Assembly (NCBI GenBank): GCA_900316685.1
Contig: ONDS01000002.1
Location: 62,001 to 126,000 of the forward strand
Length of the DNA stretch: 64,000 bases
From: an uncultured Prevotellaceae bacterium
Lineage (GTDB): Bacteria; Bacteroidota; Bacteroidia; Bacteroidales; Bacteroidaceae
Direction: 5' to 3'
Both the position numbers and the translations under genes were made by a program. This document shows positions 16,234 to 25,562 of the stretch, piece after piece. Under the pieces are notes generated by a model that saw nothing but the letters and a program-made list of their open reading frames with translations, was not told where the DNA came from and made no database searches. Within the stretch, counting starts at the first letter, position 1. Every line of letters begins with the position of its first letter.

Positions 16234-17079
16234 ATGGCAAAGAAAGATCCCACAGATTTGACGGTGGAGGAGCGCCTGAGCACTCTCTACCAACTGCAGA
16301 CGGTGCTGTCGAGCATCGACGAGAAGAAGGCCCTCAGAGGCGAATTGCCCTACGAGGTGCAGGAGATGGAGGATGAGATAGAAGGTCTGTCTCTCCGTAT
16401 CCAGAAAATCCAGGACGAGATAGACTCTTTCAACAAGGCTATCTCCGACAACAAGGCGAAGATCGCACAGGCGCAGGCCAGCGTGGCACGCTACAAGGAG
16501 CAACTCAACGATGTGCGCAACAACCGTGAGTACGACACCCTGAGCAAGGAGGTGGAATTCCAGGAACTGGAAATCGAGTTGTGCAACAAGAAAATTCGCG
16601 AAGGACTGATTCATGTGGAGGAGCGCACCCACGACCTGGAGAACAACACCGAACTGGTGGAGGAGCGCAGGAAGGACCTGGAGGTGAAGAAGAGCGAGCT
16701 CGACGAGATCATGCAGGAGACGCGTGAAGAGGAGGAGAAACTGCGCGACAAGGCACATGACCTGAAGGTGAAGATTGAACCGCGTCTGTTGACAAGCTTC
16801 GAGCGTATCCGCAAGAACGCACGTAACGGACTGGGCATCGTCTATGTGCAGCGTGATGCTTGCGGTGGTTGCTTCAACAAGATTCCGCCACAGCGTCAGC
16901 TCGACATCAAGATGCACAAAAAGATCATCGTATGCGAATACTGCGGACGTATCCTTATCGATCCCGAACTGGCTGGTGTGAAGACCGTCGAGGTAGAGGA
17001 GAAACCGAAGCGCCGCCGTACCACTCGCCGCACGGTCAAGGCCGAGACTAACGAAACAGCTGAGCCTACGCAAGAATAG
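16234..17079 (+). CDS. Coiled-coil zinc-ribbon protein (COG1579 type)
   Basis: 281-residue protein with a long N-terminal coiled coil (about 20-190) and a C4 zinc ribbon, C210-x2-C213 and C234-x2-C237, followed by a basic tail (KPKRRRTTRR). The family is predicted to bind nucleic acid, with an unknown role. Co-transcribed with the Nif3-like gene (one-base gap) and ended by a strong terminator. Confidence 0.9.
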   Translation: MAKKDPTDLTVEERLSTLYQLQTVLSSIDEKKALRGELPYEVQEMEDEIEGLSLRIQKIQDEIDSFNKAISDNKAKIAQAQASVARYKEQLNDVRNNREYDTLSKEVEFQELEIELCNKKIREGLIHVEERTHDLENNTELVEERRKDLEVKKSELDEIMQETREEEEKLRDKAHDLKVKIEPRLLTSFERIRKNARNGLGIVYVQRDACGGCFNKIPPQRQLDIKMHKKIIVCEYCGRILIDPELAGVKTVEVEEKPKRRRTTRRTVKAETNETAEPTQE

Positions 17080-17137
17080 AGGGTGAGACGATTCGGGTGT
17101 TCGTGCCGTGGCACGTTTCCACGTCGTCCTAACTCAT

Positions 17138-17186
17138 AAAAAGAGAACTCCCCATCGGCAGTATGCCGATGGGGAGTTCTCTTTTT
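17138..17186. terminator. Bidirectional intrinsic terminator
   Basis: A 23-bp perfect stem (AGAGAACTCCCCATCGGCA with its complement), three-base loop, A-tract on the left and T-tract on the right. It can end the zinc-ribbon transcript and anything coming from the right. Confidence 0.9.
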
Positions 17187-17196
17187 GTTTATACCG

Positions 17197-17308
17197 TTAT
17201 TTGACGATGTATTTCTTTCCATTGAGGATATAGATTCCCTTCCTCATTGGCCTCATACATACACAACAGCAGTATGAGGGGGAGTAACATTCTTAGTTTG
17301 GTATTCAT
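17197..17308 (-). pseudogene. Deletion remnant of an exported protein gene
   Basis: From ATG 17308 leftward one frame reads MNTKLRMLLPLILLLCM, a signal peptide. In another frame the following DNA reads RKGIYILNGKKYIVK and stop at 17197, the kind of sorting tail that ends Prevotella secreted proteins. The middle of the gene is gone and the two ends are out of frame. Its promoter (TACTTTTGC, 17358-17366 leftward) is still there. Confidence 0.6.
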
Positions 17309-17489
17309 TTTGTTGAGTTAATTGTGCCGAAATAATTGGTTCTCAAACATTTCGGGTGCAAAAGTAATCATTTTTTACCAAAATACATGAAAAGGATCCG
17401 AAATCCGCACTTTTATCCTGTGGACTAATACCTGTGCATTTCGATTTCTTCCGTATAAGCGATGATGTGTGGCATGGTGATTCCTGTCT

Positions 17490-18305
17490 TCACAGCCCTC
17501 TCGCCTTGTAGATAATCTCCTTGGCGGCGTTGATCTCCTGGAATTTCTTCTCGGCGGTCTTTCGTACGTCGTCTCCCAGTTTGCTCACACGGTCGGGATG
17601 GTGCTCCAGCGCCATCTTGCGATAGGCTGCCTTCACCTCGGCGTCCGAGGCATCGGGAGAGACACCCAGCACCTTGTAGGCGGCTTCTAAGGCGGAAGGA
17701 CTGTCGGGCTCGTCTACACGCCCTAAGTTGAGCATCGAATCGACGTCGGTGGCGGAAAGACCCATCATCTGAGCCACCTCGTAGAGGGCGTTGATTTCCG
17801 TGGTGGGGGTGTTGCCATCGGCCTGCGCTATCAAAACCAGCAGGTTGAGCATCTGCAGCCGCTCGCTCCGGGTGGTGTTGGCGGCTATCTGGGCGCAGCA
17901 TTGGCTGATGGTGTCGCGCCATTTATAAGGGCTCTCGCGGTCCTGCTGCTTACGTAGCTCAAAGAGCTTCAGCAGGATGTCGTTGCCTTGCTGTGCGGCG
18001 GAATCACCGAAATTGGTGCGGAGAAAAATGCGCACAAACTCCATCTCGGAGTGCATGATCTTGCCGTCGGCCTGGATGATATGGGCCGCCAGCACCATCA
18101 GCGAGAATAGAAAACTGTTGCGCTGACCATAGTTAATGCCATCGCTTGAGTCGTCGAAATCGTAGCTCCTTCCCTCGGTGTATTGCGGCCCACTCGAGTT
18201 GCTTCCGCCCTCCATCAAGTAGCCAAACACGAAACCTGCCACCGCTCCCAAAGGGCCGAAGGTCATAAACCCTAAGATGCCGCCTATCCAACTTAAAAGT
18301 CCCAT
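17490..18305 (-). CDS. TerB-DnaJ domain protein (DjlA-like)
   Basis: 271-residue protein. Residues 1-35 are a hydrophobic, glycine-rich membrane segment (WIGGILGFMTFGPLGAVAG), residues ~60-185 a TerB-like helical domain, and residues ~205-271 a J domain with the HPD motif in LEHHPDRVSK. J domains stimulate Hsp70 (DnaK) ATPase; DjlA-type proteins do so at the membrane. It lies 18 bases after the upstream gene at 18324 and probably shares its transcript. Confidence 0.9.
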   Translation of the reverse strand: MGLLSWIGGILGFMTFGPLGAVAGFVFGYLMEGGSNSSGPQYTEGRSYDFDDSSDGINYGQRNSFLFSLMVLAAHIIQADGKIMHSEMEFVRIFLRTNFGDSAAQQGNDILLKLFELRKQQDRESPYKWRDTISQCCAQIAANTTRSERLQMLNLLVLIAQADGNTPTTEINALYEVAQMMGLSATDVDSMLNLGRVDEPDSPSALEAAYKVLGVSPDASDAEVKAAYRKMALEHHPDRVSKLGDDVRKTAEKKFQEINAAKEIIYKARGL

Positions 18306-18323
18306 ATCCTATAGATTGATTTG

Positions 18324-18773
18324 TTAAAGATTTTCGTAATTTGGAATCTCCTCCAAAAATAAATAATTTTCATGCTCATAATCCATCTTGCAACAGATGT
18401 GTTCCATGCCGTTGCTCACAATAAGATAATCCACCTTGAGCAGCAGGTTGTAGACGCTTATCTGGTCGAACACCTTCTGCGTGAGGGCCACATGAGGAGC
18501 CTTATATTCGATAATCATCCTGGGCGTGAGCTCCATGGTGTAGAGCACACTGTCGCACCGCATCTTCTTGTTGCCTAACTGCAACTCCACCTCGTTGGCC
18601 AGTAGGGTGGTGGGGTAGCCCAGACTCTCGGTCAGGTAATGGACGAAATGCTGGCGCACCCATTCCTCGGGGGTCAGTGCCACAAACTTGCGGCGCAGGT
18701 CGTCGAAGATGGACACGCGGCCGTCGATACGTCGAAGCTTGCTGTCGTAGGTGGGTAGATTGAGTGCTTGCAT
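18324..18773 (-). CDS. HsdR N-terminal-like (PD-(D/E)XK) protein
   Basis: 149-residue protein matching the N-terminal nuclease-type domain of type I restriction R subunits (RCDSVLYT then MIIEYKAPH gives the D...E-x-K pattern). In Bacteroidetes this short gene is often found divergent from holA, as here, without any hsdM or hsdS, so a housekeeping role is likelier than restriction. The start is supported by the promoter at 18848-18856. Confidence 0.85.
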   Translation of the reverse strand: MQALNLPTYDSKLRRIDGRVSIFDDLRRKFVALTPEEWVRQHFVHYLTESLGYPTTLLANEVELQLGNKKMRCDSVLYTMELTPRMIIEYKAPHVALTQKVFDQISVYNLLLKVDYLIVSNGMEHICCKMDYEHENYLFLEEIPNYENL

Positions 18774-18836
18774 GACTTTTCCCTCTCAAGAAAAAGATAT
18801 TCGTCGCCTATTGTACTGAAAATCGGATTTTTTGCC

Positions 18837-18856
18837 TAAATTTGCATGCAAAGATA
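18837..18856. promoter_or_regulatory. Overlapping face-to-face promoters for 18324 gene and holA
   Basis: TAAATTTGC (18837-18845, rightward) and TATCTTTGC (18848-18856, leftward) are separated by two bases around the palindrome TTTGCATGCAAA. Each transcript would begin inside the other promoter. Confidence 0.65.
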
Positions 18857-18934
18857 CGGCAAAGGAATCGGAGAACAAAACGAACGCGTTCTTTTTTCCA
18901 TAAGACAGCCTATCTTTTTAATTTTCCACATCGT

Positions 18935-19969
18935 ATGGCAGAGAAAAAGAATAATACCTTCGACGGCATCATGGCCGACCTGAAAAAGGGTCAATACGCT
19001 CCCGTCTATATCCTTATGGGTGAAGAACCTTTTTATATAGACGCCATAGCCAATTATATCCTCGAACATGTGCTCGCTCCTGAAGAACGCGACTTCAACC
19101 AGACCGTTCTTTATGGCATCGACCTGGAAAACGCGGAAGGTACGGCGAGGCTCATCAATATGGCGCGCGACTATCCCATGATGGCCGAGCGCAGGGTGGT
19201 CATGGTGAAGGAAGCGCAGAACATGCGCAACTTCGAACTGTTGGAGAAATATTTCGACAAACCTATGCCCACCACCATCCTCGTGCTTTGCTACAAGGGG
19301 AAGATAGACCGTAGGAAGAAATTCTTGGCCCAGGCTTCCAAAATGGGCGTGGTCTTCGAAAGTACCAAGAAAAACGATCGCGAATTGTTGGCGTTCATCA
19401 ATAAGTACATCAAGGAGAAAGGGGCTACGGCCGACGACAAGGCGGTGCAGATGGTCAAGGAGCATGTGGGAGCCGACCTCTCGCGCGTCAGGTCCGAAAT
19501 AGACAAGCTGCTCGTCGCATTGCCGGAGGGCGACCGACGTATCACTCCCGAGCTGGTGGAGAAGAGGGTAGGGGTGAGCAAGGACTTCAATGTCTTCGAA
19601 CTGAGAAATGCCTTGGTACAGAAGGATGTTTTCAAGGCCAACCAGATAGTAAAATATTTTAACAACAATCCGAAGGCTGGCTCGCTTTACTCCATTCTCC
19701 CAAATCTCTTCGGTTTTTTCCAGAATTTGATGATCGCGTATTATGCGCCCGATAAAAGGACGGAAAGAGGGGTGGCAAATTTCCTTGGATTGAGTTCTGA
19801 GTGGGCGGCGAGAGATTTTGTGACAGCCATGAGAAACTACTCGGGAACGAAAACATTGCAGATAATTTCCAAGATGAGGGAGATAGATGCCAAAAGTAAG
19901 GGCTTGGACAACCCAAATACGGGTTCCGAGGAGCTTTTCAAGGAGCTTATTTACTTCATTTTGCACTGA
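18935..19969 (+). CDS. holA: DNA polymerase III delta subunit
   Basis: 344-residue clamp-loader subunit that opens the beta sliding clamp. The N-terminal domain carries the degenerate nucleotide-binding fold with LMGEEPFYIDAIANYI, followed by REIDKLL-like helices and the helical C-terminal collar domain (NPNTGSEELFKELIYFIL). The start at ATG 18935 (MAEKKNNTFDGIM) fits the family; the open frame upstream runs through the promoter. The gene is followed by an intrinsic terminator. Confidence 0.92.
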   Translation: MAEKKNNTFDGIMADLKKGQYAPVYILMGEEPFYIDAIANYILEHVLAPEERDFNQTVLYGIDLENAEGTARLINMARDYPMMAERRVVMVKEAQNMRNFELLEKYFDKPMPTTILVLCYKGKIDRRKKFLAQASKMGVVFESTKKNDRELLAFINKYIKEKGATADDKAVQMVKEHVGADLSRVRSEIDKLLVALPEGDRRITPELVEKRVGVSKDFNVFELRNALVQKDVFKANQIVKYFNNNPKAGSLYSILPNLFGFFQNLMIAYYAPDKRTERGVANFLGLSSEWAARDFVTAMRNYSGTKTLQIISKMREIDAKSKGLDNPNTGSEELFKELIYFILH

Positions 19970-20005
19970 AAATCTTCATTTTTCTGCCTTTTTCGAGCTA
20001 GAATG

Positions 20006-20031
20006 AGCATCCCGCAGGGATGCTTTTTTTC
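20006..20031 (+). terminator. Intrinsic terminator after holA
   Basis: AGCATCCC/GGGATGCT stem followed by a run of T. Confidence 0.85.
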
Positions 20032-20243
20032 GGCTTAAACCGTTAAAAAAGAAGAAGTTCACCTCTTTTTGAACCGCTCAAAACTCGCGTATTTCAATCT
20101 TAATCGGACGGTATTTCAGAAAAAAGGAAAAACGCCGAAAAAACGCATTTTCCAGCTCTCCACGAAAAATCAGTTAACAATCATTCACATTCAATTCTGT
20201 AAAACATTTGAATGTTAATGGTAGTTTGTTTTGGGTTGTGAAA

Positions 20244-20686
20244 TTTACAAACCAAAAGTGCGGAGGAAATTTGTAATATTTAAATGCGATTTAAGAATGT
20301 GAACGTTTTGATTTTAAAAATAGAATGAATAAATATGCGTAGACGGTCAAGTGGGTATATATGTCTAAAACCCAGTCGTTTACATAAAATCATGAAAGGG
20401 ATGTAGAAAATATCCTGCTACTTCTTTCTCTCAAAATTGCATAAATGGCGGTTTTTAGTTATGTAAATGATATTTATTTGCTTGAAACCCTGATATTTAC
20501 AATTTTTGGTTCAATGTTTTGATTGTAAATATAGGTGATAGACATTAACAAATGTGGAAAATGAAAAGTTTTTCATTGCTTTAGCTTCTTTGTTTTTGTT
20601 TTGTAAATGTGACTTTAAATATTTAAAACTGAAATTTATTATCCGAAAATATTGCACAATTCAAAATTTGTATTTACCTTTGTAAA
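20244..20686. promoter_or_regulatory. Cluster of eight TTGTAAA/TTTACAA sites upstream of the XRE gene
   Basis: The AT-rich stretch between holA and the XRE gene (about 700 bases, no gene seen) carries TTTACA(A) or TTGTAA(A) near 20244, 20271, 20379, 20462, 20496, 20523, 20601 and 20680, the last overlapping the promoter. They may be operator sites or only AT-rich chance. Confidence 0.35.
20675..20683 (+). promoter_or_regulatory. -7 box of the XRE gene
   Basis: TACCTTTGT, 52 bases before ATG 20735 and 16 bases before the alternative ATG 20699. Confidence 0.55.
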
Positions 20687-20734
20687 CGAAATGGGGAAAT
20701 GCCCCTCAACGCTAACAAACATCTATTTTGGCTT

Positions 20735-21187
20735 ATGAAAGATAGGATCAAGCAGATACAGGATTCGACCGGAATGACGCAAAGCGATTTCGCCCATCAT
20801 ATCGGTCTCTCACCAGCAGCACTGAGTAGTATATATGGTGGTCGTACCAATCCTACCCTGAAGACGGTGGAGTGTATTCAATCGAAATTCCCAAATATCA
20901 ACCTTGCCTGGTTGATCAATGGTGTGGGAAGCATGTTTCTGGACGACAAACCCTTAGCGGAAAGTCATAATCCCGCAAATCAGCCCATGCTCGACTTCGA
21001 TGAACCTAAAATCGAGCCCCAAAAGGCACCAAAATCAGTAACGATTCAAACAAGTGTAAAAAATACACTTAAAAATCAGGCCAAAGAAGAGGTAAAAATA
21101 CTTGACAAACACAATCGGAGCATCACCGAGATAAGGGTTTACTTCGATGACCAGACCTACGAGACCTTTGTACCGATGAAGGGCTGA
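20735..21187 (+). CDS. XRE-family transcriptional regulator
   Basis: About 150 residues with an N-terminal helix-turn-helix (MTQSDFAHHIGLSPAALSSI then GRTNPTLKTVECI), typical of Cro/CI-like regulators common in Bacteroidetes. The C-terminal half is unstructured and then ends in a small beta segment (ITEIRVYFDDQTYETFVPM). I chose MKDRIKQIQD as start because the family begins there; ATG 20699 would add 12 residues. Its long upstream region suggests it controls itself. Confidence 0.85.
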   Translation: MKDRIKQIQDSTGMTQSDFAHHIGLSPAALSSIYGGRTNPTLKTVECIQSKFPNINLAWLINGVGSMFLDDKPLAESHNPANQPMLDFDEPKIEPQKAPKSVTIQTSVKNTLKNQAKEEVKILDKHNRSITEIRVYFDDQTYETFVPMKG

Positions 21188-21205
21188 GAATCGAAAAACT
21201 TTCAT

Positions 21206-21243
21206 TACCTTTGTCGTCATTCGATTTTTTTGCCTACTTTTGC
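21206..21243 (+). promoter_or_regulatory. Two tandem -7 boxes before pyrK
   Basis: TACCTTTGT (21206-21214) and TACTTTTGC (21235-21243). The second lies 53 bases before the pyrK ATG. Confidence 0.55.
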
Positions 21244-21295
21244 AAAAACATCCGAATGGCTTTCGCCATGGATTCAAGAATTCACCTTTATATAT

Positions 21296-22072
21296 ATGAA
21301 GAAATATTTGATTGACTTAAAGGTCAACAGTGTGGAAAAGGTGGGTGGCAGATATGTGCTCATCCGCCTTACCGACACCCAACCCCTACCCGAGATGGTG
21401 CCCGGACAGTTCGTCGAACTGCGGGTGGATGGGTCGCCCAACACTTTCCTCCGTCGTCCCATCTCCATCAACCTCGTCGACAGGGAGAAGAATGAACTAT
21501 GGTTGCTGGTGGCTGTGGTGGGCGATGGCACTCGCAAGCTATCCGAACTCCACCCTGGCGATACTCTCAATGTCTTGTTGCCGTTGGGCAATGGTTTTAC
21601 CATGCCCACATCGGCGAGTGAACGACCGCTGCTCGTAGGTGGTGGCGTGGGGGTGGCTCCCCTGCTTTTCCTCGGGCAGCAGCTCAAGGAGCAAGGTGTG
21701 GAGCCGACCTTCTTGTTGGGTGCACGCACCGCCTCCGACCTTCCGCTGCTGTCGTTGTTCCGCCAGTTCGGAAGGGTGTTCCTCACCACCGAGGATGGAT
21801 CGGAGGGAGAGCGGGGTTTCGTCACCAACCATAGCATCCTCGCCAAGGAGTCGTTCTCCTTCATCTATTCGTGCGGTCCCAAGCCGATGATGATGGCGGT
21901 GGCCCGTTTCGCCAAAAAGGCCGATGTGACGTGCGAGGTATCGCTCGAAAACAATATGGCTTGTGGGCTCGGCGCCTGTCTTTGTTGCGTGGAGAAGACC
22001 GTCGAGGGTAATGTGTGTGTGTGCAAGGAGGGTCCTGTGTTAAATATTAAGAAGTTGTTATGGCCGCTGTAA
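21296..22072 (+). CDS. pyrK: Dihydroorotate dehydrogenase B, electron transfer subunit
   Basis: 258-residue iron-sulfur flavoprotein that passes electrons from the PyrD catalytic subunit to NAD in pyrimidine synthesis. FAD-binding motif RRPISIN and NAD-domain [12 protein letters not shown] are seen, and the C-terminal [2Fe-2S] cluster is ligated by cysteines in [11 protein letters not shown] with the later C of [12 protein letters not shown] 21296 gives the normal N-terminus. The 3' end overlaps pyrD by 13 bases, indicating translational coupling. Confidence 0.95.
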   Translation: MKKYLIDLKVNSVEKVGGRYVLIRLTDTQPLPEMVPGQFVELRVDGSPNTFLRRPISINLVDREKNELWLLVAVVGDGTRKLSELHPGDTLNVLLPLGNGFTMPTSASERPLLVGGGVGVAPLLFLGQQLKEQGVEPTFLLGARTASDLPLLSLFRQFGRVFLTTEDGSEGERGFVTNHSILAKESFSFIYSCGPKPMMMAVARFAKKADVTCEVSLENNMACGLGACLCCVEKTVEGNVCVCKEGPVLNIKKLLWPL

Positions 22073-22971
22073 ATGTAAAAATAAATGATATAATTTTTAA
22101 GAATCCCGTGCTCACGGCATCGGGCACCTTTGGTTATGGCTTGGAGTTCGCCGACATCGTGCCCTTGCACGAATTGGGCGGGGTCATCGTCAAGGGCACC
22201 ACCCTGCATCCACGCGAGGGCAATGATTATCCGCGCATGGCCGAGACGGCGCAGGGTATGCTCAACTGTGTGGGACTGCAAAACAAGGGGGTGGATTATT
22301 TCTGCCAACATATCTATCCGCAGCTCAAGGATATCGACACCCATTTCATCGTCAATGTCAGTGGGTCGTCGCCTGATGATTATGCCGAATGTGCGGCACG
22401 TGTCGATGCCCTTGAAAAAATCCCTGCCATCGAGCTCAATATCTCTTGTCCGAATGTCAAACAGGGTGGCATGGCCTTCGGGGTCACTCCCGAGGGGGCG
22501 GCGAGCGTGGTGAAAGCGGTCAGGAGCCGTTATCATAAGACGCTCATCGTGAAGCTCTCGCCCAACGTGACCAATATCGCTGATATCGCCCGGGCCTGCG
22601 AGGCGGAGGGAGCCGACAGTGTGTCGCTCATCAATACACTCATGGGCATGGCCATCGACATAGAGCGACGCCGACCGGTGCTGTCCATAGCAACGGGTGG
22701 ACTGAGCGGACCGGCGGTCAAGCCTGTGGCGCTGCGCATGGTGTGGCAGGTGGCCAAGGCTGTCAGCATACCCGTGGTCGGACTGGGTGGTATCAGCAGC
22801 ACCGAGGATGCCATCGCCTTCCTCATGGCCGGTGCGACAGCCATAGAGATAGGAACCGCCAATTTCATCGATCCTGCCATCAGTGTCAAGGTGGCTCGGG
22901 GAATAGGTGCCTGGCTTGACTCCCATGGATGCAAGTCGGTGGATGAGATAATCGGTGCCATCAACGACTGA
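22060..22971 (+). CDS. pyrD: Dihydroorotate dehydrogenase B, catalytic subunit
   Basis: 303-residue FMN enzyme that oxidises dihydroorotate to orotate with NAD via PyrK (class 1B). Motifs: TASGTFGYG, the active-site cysteine in [19 protein letters not shown] and the C-terminal FMN phosphate site [10 protein letters not shown]. Operon with pyrK. No terminator with a T-tract is seen on this strand. Confidence 0.96.
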   Translation: MAAVNVKINDIIFKNPVLTASGTFGYGLEFADIVPLHELGGVIVKGTTLHPREGNDYPRMAETAQGMLNCVGLQNKGVDYFCQHIYPQLKDIDTHFIVNVSGSSPDDYAECAARVDALEKIPAIELNISCPNVKQGGMAFGVTPEGAASVVKAVRSRYHKTLIVKLSPNVTNIADIARACEAEGADSVSLINTLMGMAIDIERRRPVLSIATGGLSGPAVKPVALRMVWQVAKAVSIPVVGLGGISSTEDAIAFLMAGATAIEIGTANFIDPAISVKVARGIGAWLDSHGCKSVDEIIGAIND

Positions 22972-22984
22972 TAGGGCAGTAAAA

Positions 22985-23096
22985 AACAAATGAGAGTGGT
23001 CAATCGACCACTCTCAACCAACACAAAAACTAAACTAGACTTAACTAAACTAAATAGGGATTTTCACAAACCCCACATTAATCGTTTGCAAATATA
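22985..23096 (-). ncRNA. Candidate small RNA of about 100 bases
   Basis: A leftward -7 box TATATTTGC (23088-23096) is followed by about 70 bases without any open frame and then by a perfect stem-loop (TGAGAGTGGTC-GATT-GACCACTCTCA) with a T-rich tail (TTTGTTTTTT). The stem could also serve as terminator for aroC, whose stop lies about 210 bases upstream. Confidence 0.45.
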
Positions 23097-23227
23097 ATAA
23101 AAAAAAATATATTTCAAAACTTTTTTCAGTAAAAAAGAATTTTTGGTTCGTTTATTTACCAAAAACAAGGGGATAATGGACTGATTGGCCCATTTTTATC
23201 GCCTATCAGCCATCGCAAAGCCATCAT

Positions 23228-24301
23228 TCAGTCATGGGCCTTTGACAGTAGCAGATGGTCGAGGATGACCATGGCTGCCATCGCTTCCACCACGGGCACG
23301 GCACGGGGCAGCACACAAGCGTCGTGCCTGCCACGGGCTTTCAGTGTGGTGGGTTCGCCCGAGGTGTTCACGGTGGACTGTTCGCGCAACAGGGTGGCCA
23401 CGGGCTTGAAGGCCACGCGGAAATAGATGTCCTGGCTGTTGCTGATGCCTCCCTGCACACCTCCGCTGTGATTGGTGAGCGTGGTGATGCCCTTCTCGCC
23501 CTTGGTGAACAGGTCGTTCTGCTCGCTGCCTCTTAGGTGTACGCCGCCGAAGCCCTCGCCTATCTCGAAGCCCTTGGCGGCATTGATGCTGAGCATGGCA
23601 CCGCCCAGCGCGGCATGCAGCTTGTCGAACTCTGGCTCGCCCAGTCCGGTGGGACAGCCACTGACCACACAGGTGATGATGCCGCCAATGGTGTCGCCGG
23701 CTTCTTTCACCTCCATAATCAGACGTTCCATCTCGGCGGCTTTCGTGGCGTCGGGACAGCGTACGGCATTCTCCTCGGCCTTCGACAGGTCGTAGGAGCG
23801 GTAGTCGCGCTCAAGGGCGATGCTGCCCACCTGCGAGGTGTAAGCCTGAATCCGTATGCCATGGCGTGCCAACACCAGTTTGGCCAAGGCACCTGCCACG
23901 CACCTGCTGATGGTGATGCGCGCCGAACTGCGTCCACCGCCACGATGGTCGCGGATGCCGTATTTGCTTTGGTAGGTGAAGTCGGCATGTGAAGGGCGGA
24001 AAGCCTGGCGCATCTCGTCGTAGTCTGACGAATGTTGGTTGGTGTTGCGCACCATGAATCCGATGGGGCAACCAGTGCTCTTGCCTTCGAACACGCCACT
24101 GAGCAACTCCACCTCGTCTGTCTCATTGCGCGAAGTGGTCAGGCGGCTCTGTCCGGGCCTGCGGCGGTCCAGCTCATGCTGGATGAAACGCATGTCGATG
24201 TCGATGCCGGCGGGCATGCCGTCGACTACACCGCCGATGGCTGGGCCATGGCTCTCGCCGAAGGTGGTGAGGCGGTAGAGGGTTCCAAAGGTGTTGCTCA
24301 T
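23228..24301 (-). CDS. aroC: Chorismate synthase
   Basis: 357-residue FMN-dependent enzyme converting EPSP to chorismate at the end of the shikimate pathway. Signatures [32 protein letters not shown], the [10 protein letters not shown] motif and [16 protein letters not shown] are all present. The start [11 protein letters not shown] at 24301 follows the slyD stop by two bases; a longer frame would begin inside slyD. Chorismate also feeds the menaquinone genes at 49809-53631. Confidence 0.97.
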   Translation of the reverse strand: MSNTFGTLYRLTTFGESHGPAIGGVVDGMPAGIDIDMRFIQHELDRRRPGQSRLTTSRNETDEVELLSGVFEGKSTGCPIGFMVRNTNQHSSDYDEMRQAFRPSHADFTYQSKYGIRDHRGGGRSSARITISRCVAGALAKLVLARHGIRIQAYTSQVGSIALERDYRSYDLSKAEENAVRCPDATKAAEMERLIMEVKEAGDTIGGIITCVVSGCPTGLGEPEFDKLHAALGGAMLSINAAKGFEIGEGFGGVHLRGSEQNDLFTKGEKGITTLTNHSGGVQGGISNSQDIYFRVAFKPVATLLREQSTVNTSGEPTTLKARGRHDACVLPRAVPVVEAMAAMVILDHLLLSKAHD

Positions 24302-24303
24302 GA

Positions 24304-24891
24304 CTATCCGCAATTTCCGCAACCACCACAACCGCTGTCGCAGCCGTCGCCGCCACAGCCATCTCCGCCACAACCGCCGCATCCGCCGCATCCTTCGCCG
24401 CTCATCATCTTGGCCATGCGCTCCATTTCCTCAAGGGTGGCCTCGCGGTTCATCACCACCGTGCCCATGAAATGGAGGTCGCAGCCTGCCAAGGGATGGT
24501 TCAGGTCGACTTTCACCTTGTCGTCGCCCACTTCAAGCACCATGGCTTGGAAACGCTGTCCTTGCTCGTTCTGCAGGGGAATGATGGCGTCGGGACGGAT
24601 ATTGTCGCTGTCGAAACGGCCGTCCACCTCGAACAGGCTCTTGTCTAAGTCGAGCACTCCTAGCTCGTCGTACTCGCCGTAGGCGTTGGCGCAGGGGATG
24701 GTGAAGTCGAAAGCCGCACCTGTTTCTAAGTCTTTCACTGCGCTCTCGAAATCGGGGATGGTGATGCCCATGCCGGTGATGAACTGGAAGGGTTGCGCCT
24801 CGGTGGCTTCCTCCAACATCTCTCTCTCGTCGCCGTCGATGCTCTCCATGCGGTAGGCCACGGCTATCATCTTGTTGTCTTTCTGTGTCAT
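24304..24891 (-). CDS. slyD: SlyD-like FKBP-type peptidyl-prolyl isomerase
   Basis: 195-residue prolyl isomerase/chaperone. FKBP core ([10 protein letters not shown] ... [16 protein letters not shown]) with the IF insert region and a C-terminal metal-binding tail very rich in Gly and Cys ([23 protein letters not shown]), which in SlyD binds nickel or zinc. MTQKDNKM at 24891 is the likely start because the -7 box at 24918-24926 lies within the longer open frame. Probably co-transcribed with aroC. Confidence 0.92.
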   Translation of the reverse strand: MTQKDNKMIAVAYRMESIDGDEREMLEEATEAQPFQFITGMGITIPDFESAVKDLETGAAFDFTIPCANAYGEYDELGVLDLDKSLFEVDGRFDSDNIRPDAIIPLQNEQGQRFQAMVLEVGDDKVKVDLNHPLAGCDLHFMGTVVMNREATLEEMERMAKMMSGEGCGGCGGCGGDGCGGDGCDSGCGGCGNCG

Positions 24892-24917
24892 TGTATCGTT
24901 GATGTTCTTTTCTGTTT

Positions 24918-24926
24918 GCAAAGGTA
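24918..24926 (-). promoter_or_regulatory. -7 box of slyD-aroC
   Basis: TACCTTTGC read leftward, 27 bases before the chosen slyD start. Confidence 0.65.
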
Positions 24927-25014
24927 AGTATTTTTTTCCACATACGAAAAAGAAAAAGCGCGCCCACGTGCTTTCACAGCCAAGGGACGCGCAAATATAA
25001 AAATGATTATGCGA

Positions 25015-25128
25015 TCAATTGTACCAAATCGATGGTTCTGCTTCGTATGGGTAGAGTTCGTCCACCTCGCAGTCGTACATCGTGTCATGCTCATGTTCTT
25101 CCTCAAAAGAAACCTTCTTAAAATTCAT
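25015..25128 (-). CDS. 37-residue small protein with a strong ribosome binding site
   Basis: Starts MNFKKVSFEEEHEHDTMYDC and ends YEAEPSIWYN; acidic, with HEH and one Cys. Unlike nearly all genes here it has a full AGGAGG eight bases before the ATG. A -7 box (TATCTTTGT, 25218-25226 leftward) precedes a leader of about 85 bases. No family is recognised. Confidence 0.6.
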   Translation of the reverse strand: MNFKKVSFEEEHEHDTMYDCEVDELYPYEAEPSIWYN

Positions 25129-25217
25129 AGTCTTTCCTCCTGCGTAGTTCCGGTGTCTCCTAACGGATTTTTAGTTGATAATAGGGGGTGGAGACGCCCC
25201 GCTTTGTTATGTCACTC

Positions 25218-25226
25218 ACAAAGATA
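25218..25226 (-). promoter_or_regulatory. -7 box of the 37-residue gene
   Basis: TATCTTTGT read leftward. Confidence 0.5.
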
Positions 25227-25467
25227 ATACATGATTGCAGAAATTGTTCTCTTTGCTTGCGATATTTAAGAAAAATTAAATATTTTATGACGAATTGCAA
25301 GTATTATTGACTTTTTCCTTTCGGAAAGAAAGGCTTGCGGGTGAATGATGCCAGGTAGTGAGTCTTTCGGCGCATGTCATTTGCCGTCCTTTTTGATTTG
25401 CGTCAAATATTCACTCACAATCTTGCGAAACCAATGGTTTTATTTGCTGACATGTCGGAAAAACCTT

Positions 25468-25476
25468 TACCTTTGC
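25468..25476 (+). promoter_or_regulatory. -7 box of the 31-residue gene
   Basis: TACCTTTGC; a hairpin GGAAGTC-GGCG-GACTTCC follows in the leader at about 25490-25507. Confidence 0.6.
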
Positions 25477-25562
25477 ACCGTCAAAACAAGGAAGTCGGCG
25501 GACTTCCCGAGAGTAAAAAGATTAGTAAGGATAACATTTAAAATTAAGAAAGGAAAAAGACT

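Noticed and set aside
18324-18773. Type I restriction system
   Set aside because: Only the HsdR N-terminal-like domain is present; no hsdM, hsdS or helicase, and the gene sits at a housekeeping holA locus.
18836-19966. 376-codon minus-strand frame
   Set aside because: Antisense of holA, which carries the family features and a promoter.
25003-25227. 74-codon + strand frame
   Set aside because: Overlaps the better supported 37-residue gene on the other strand, which has promoter and Shine-Dalgarno.
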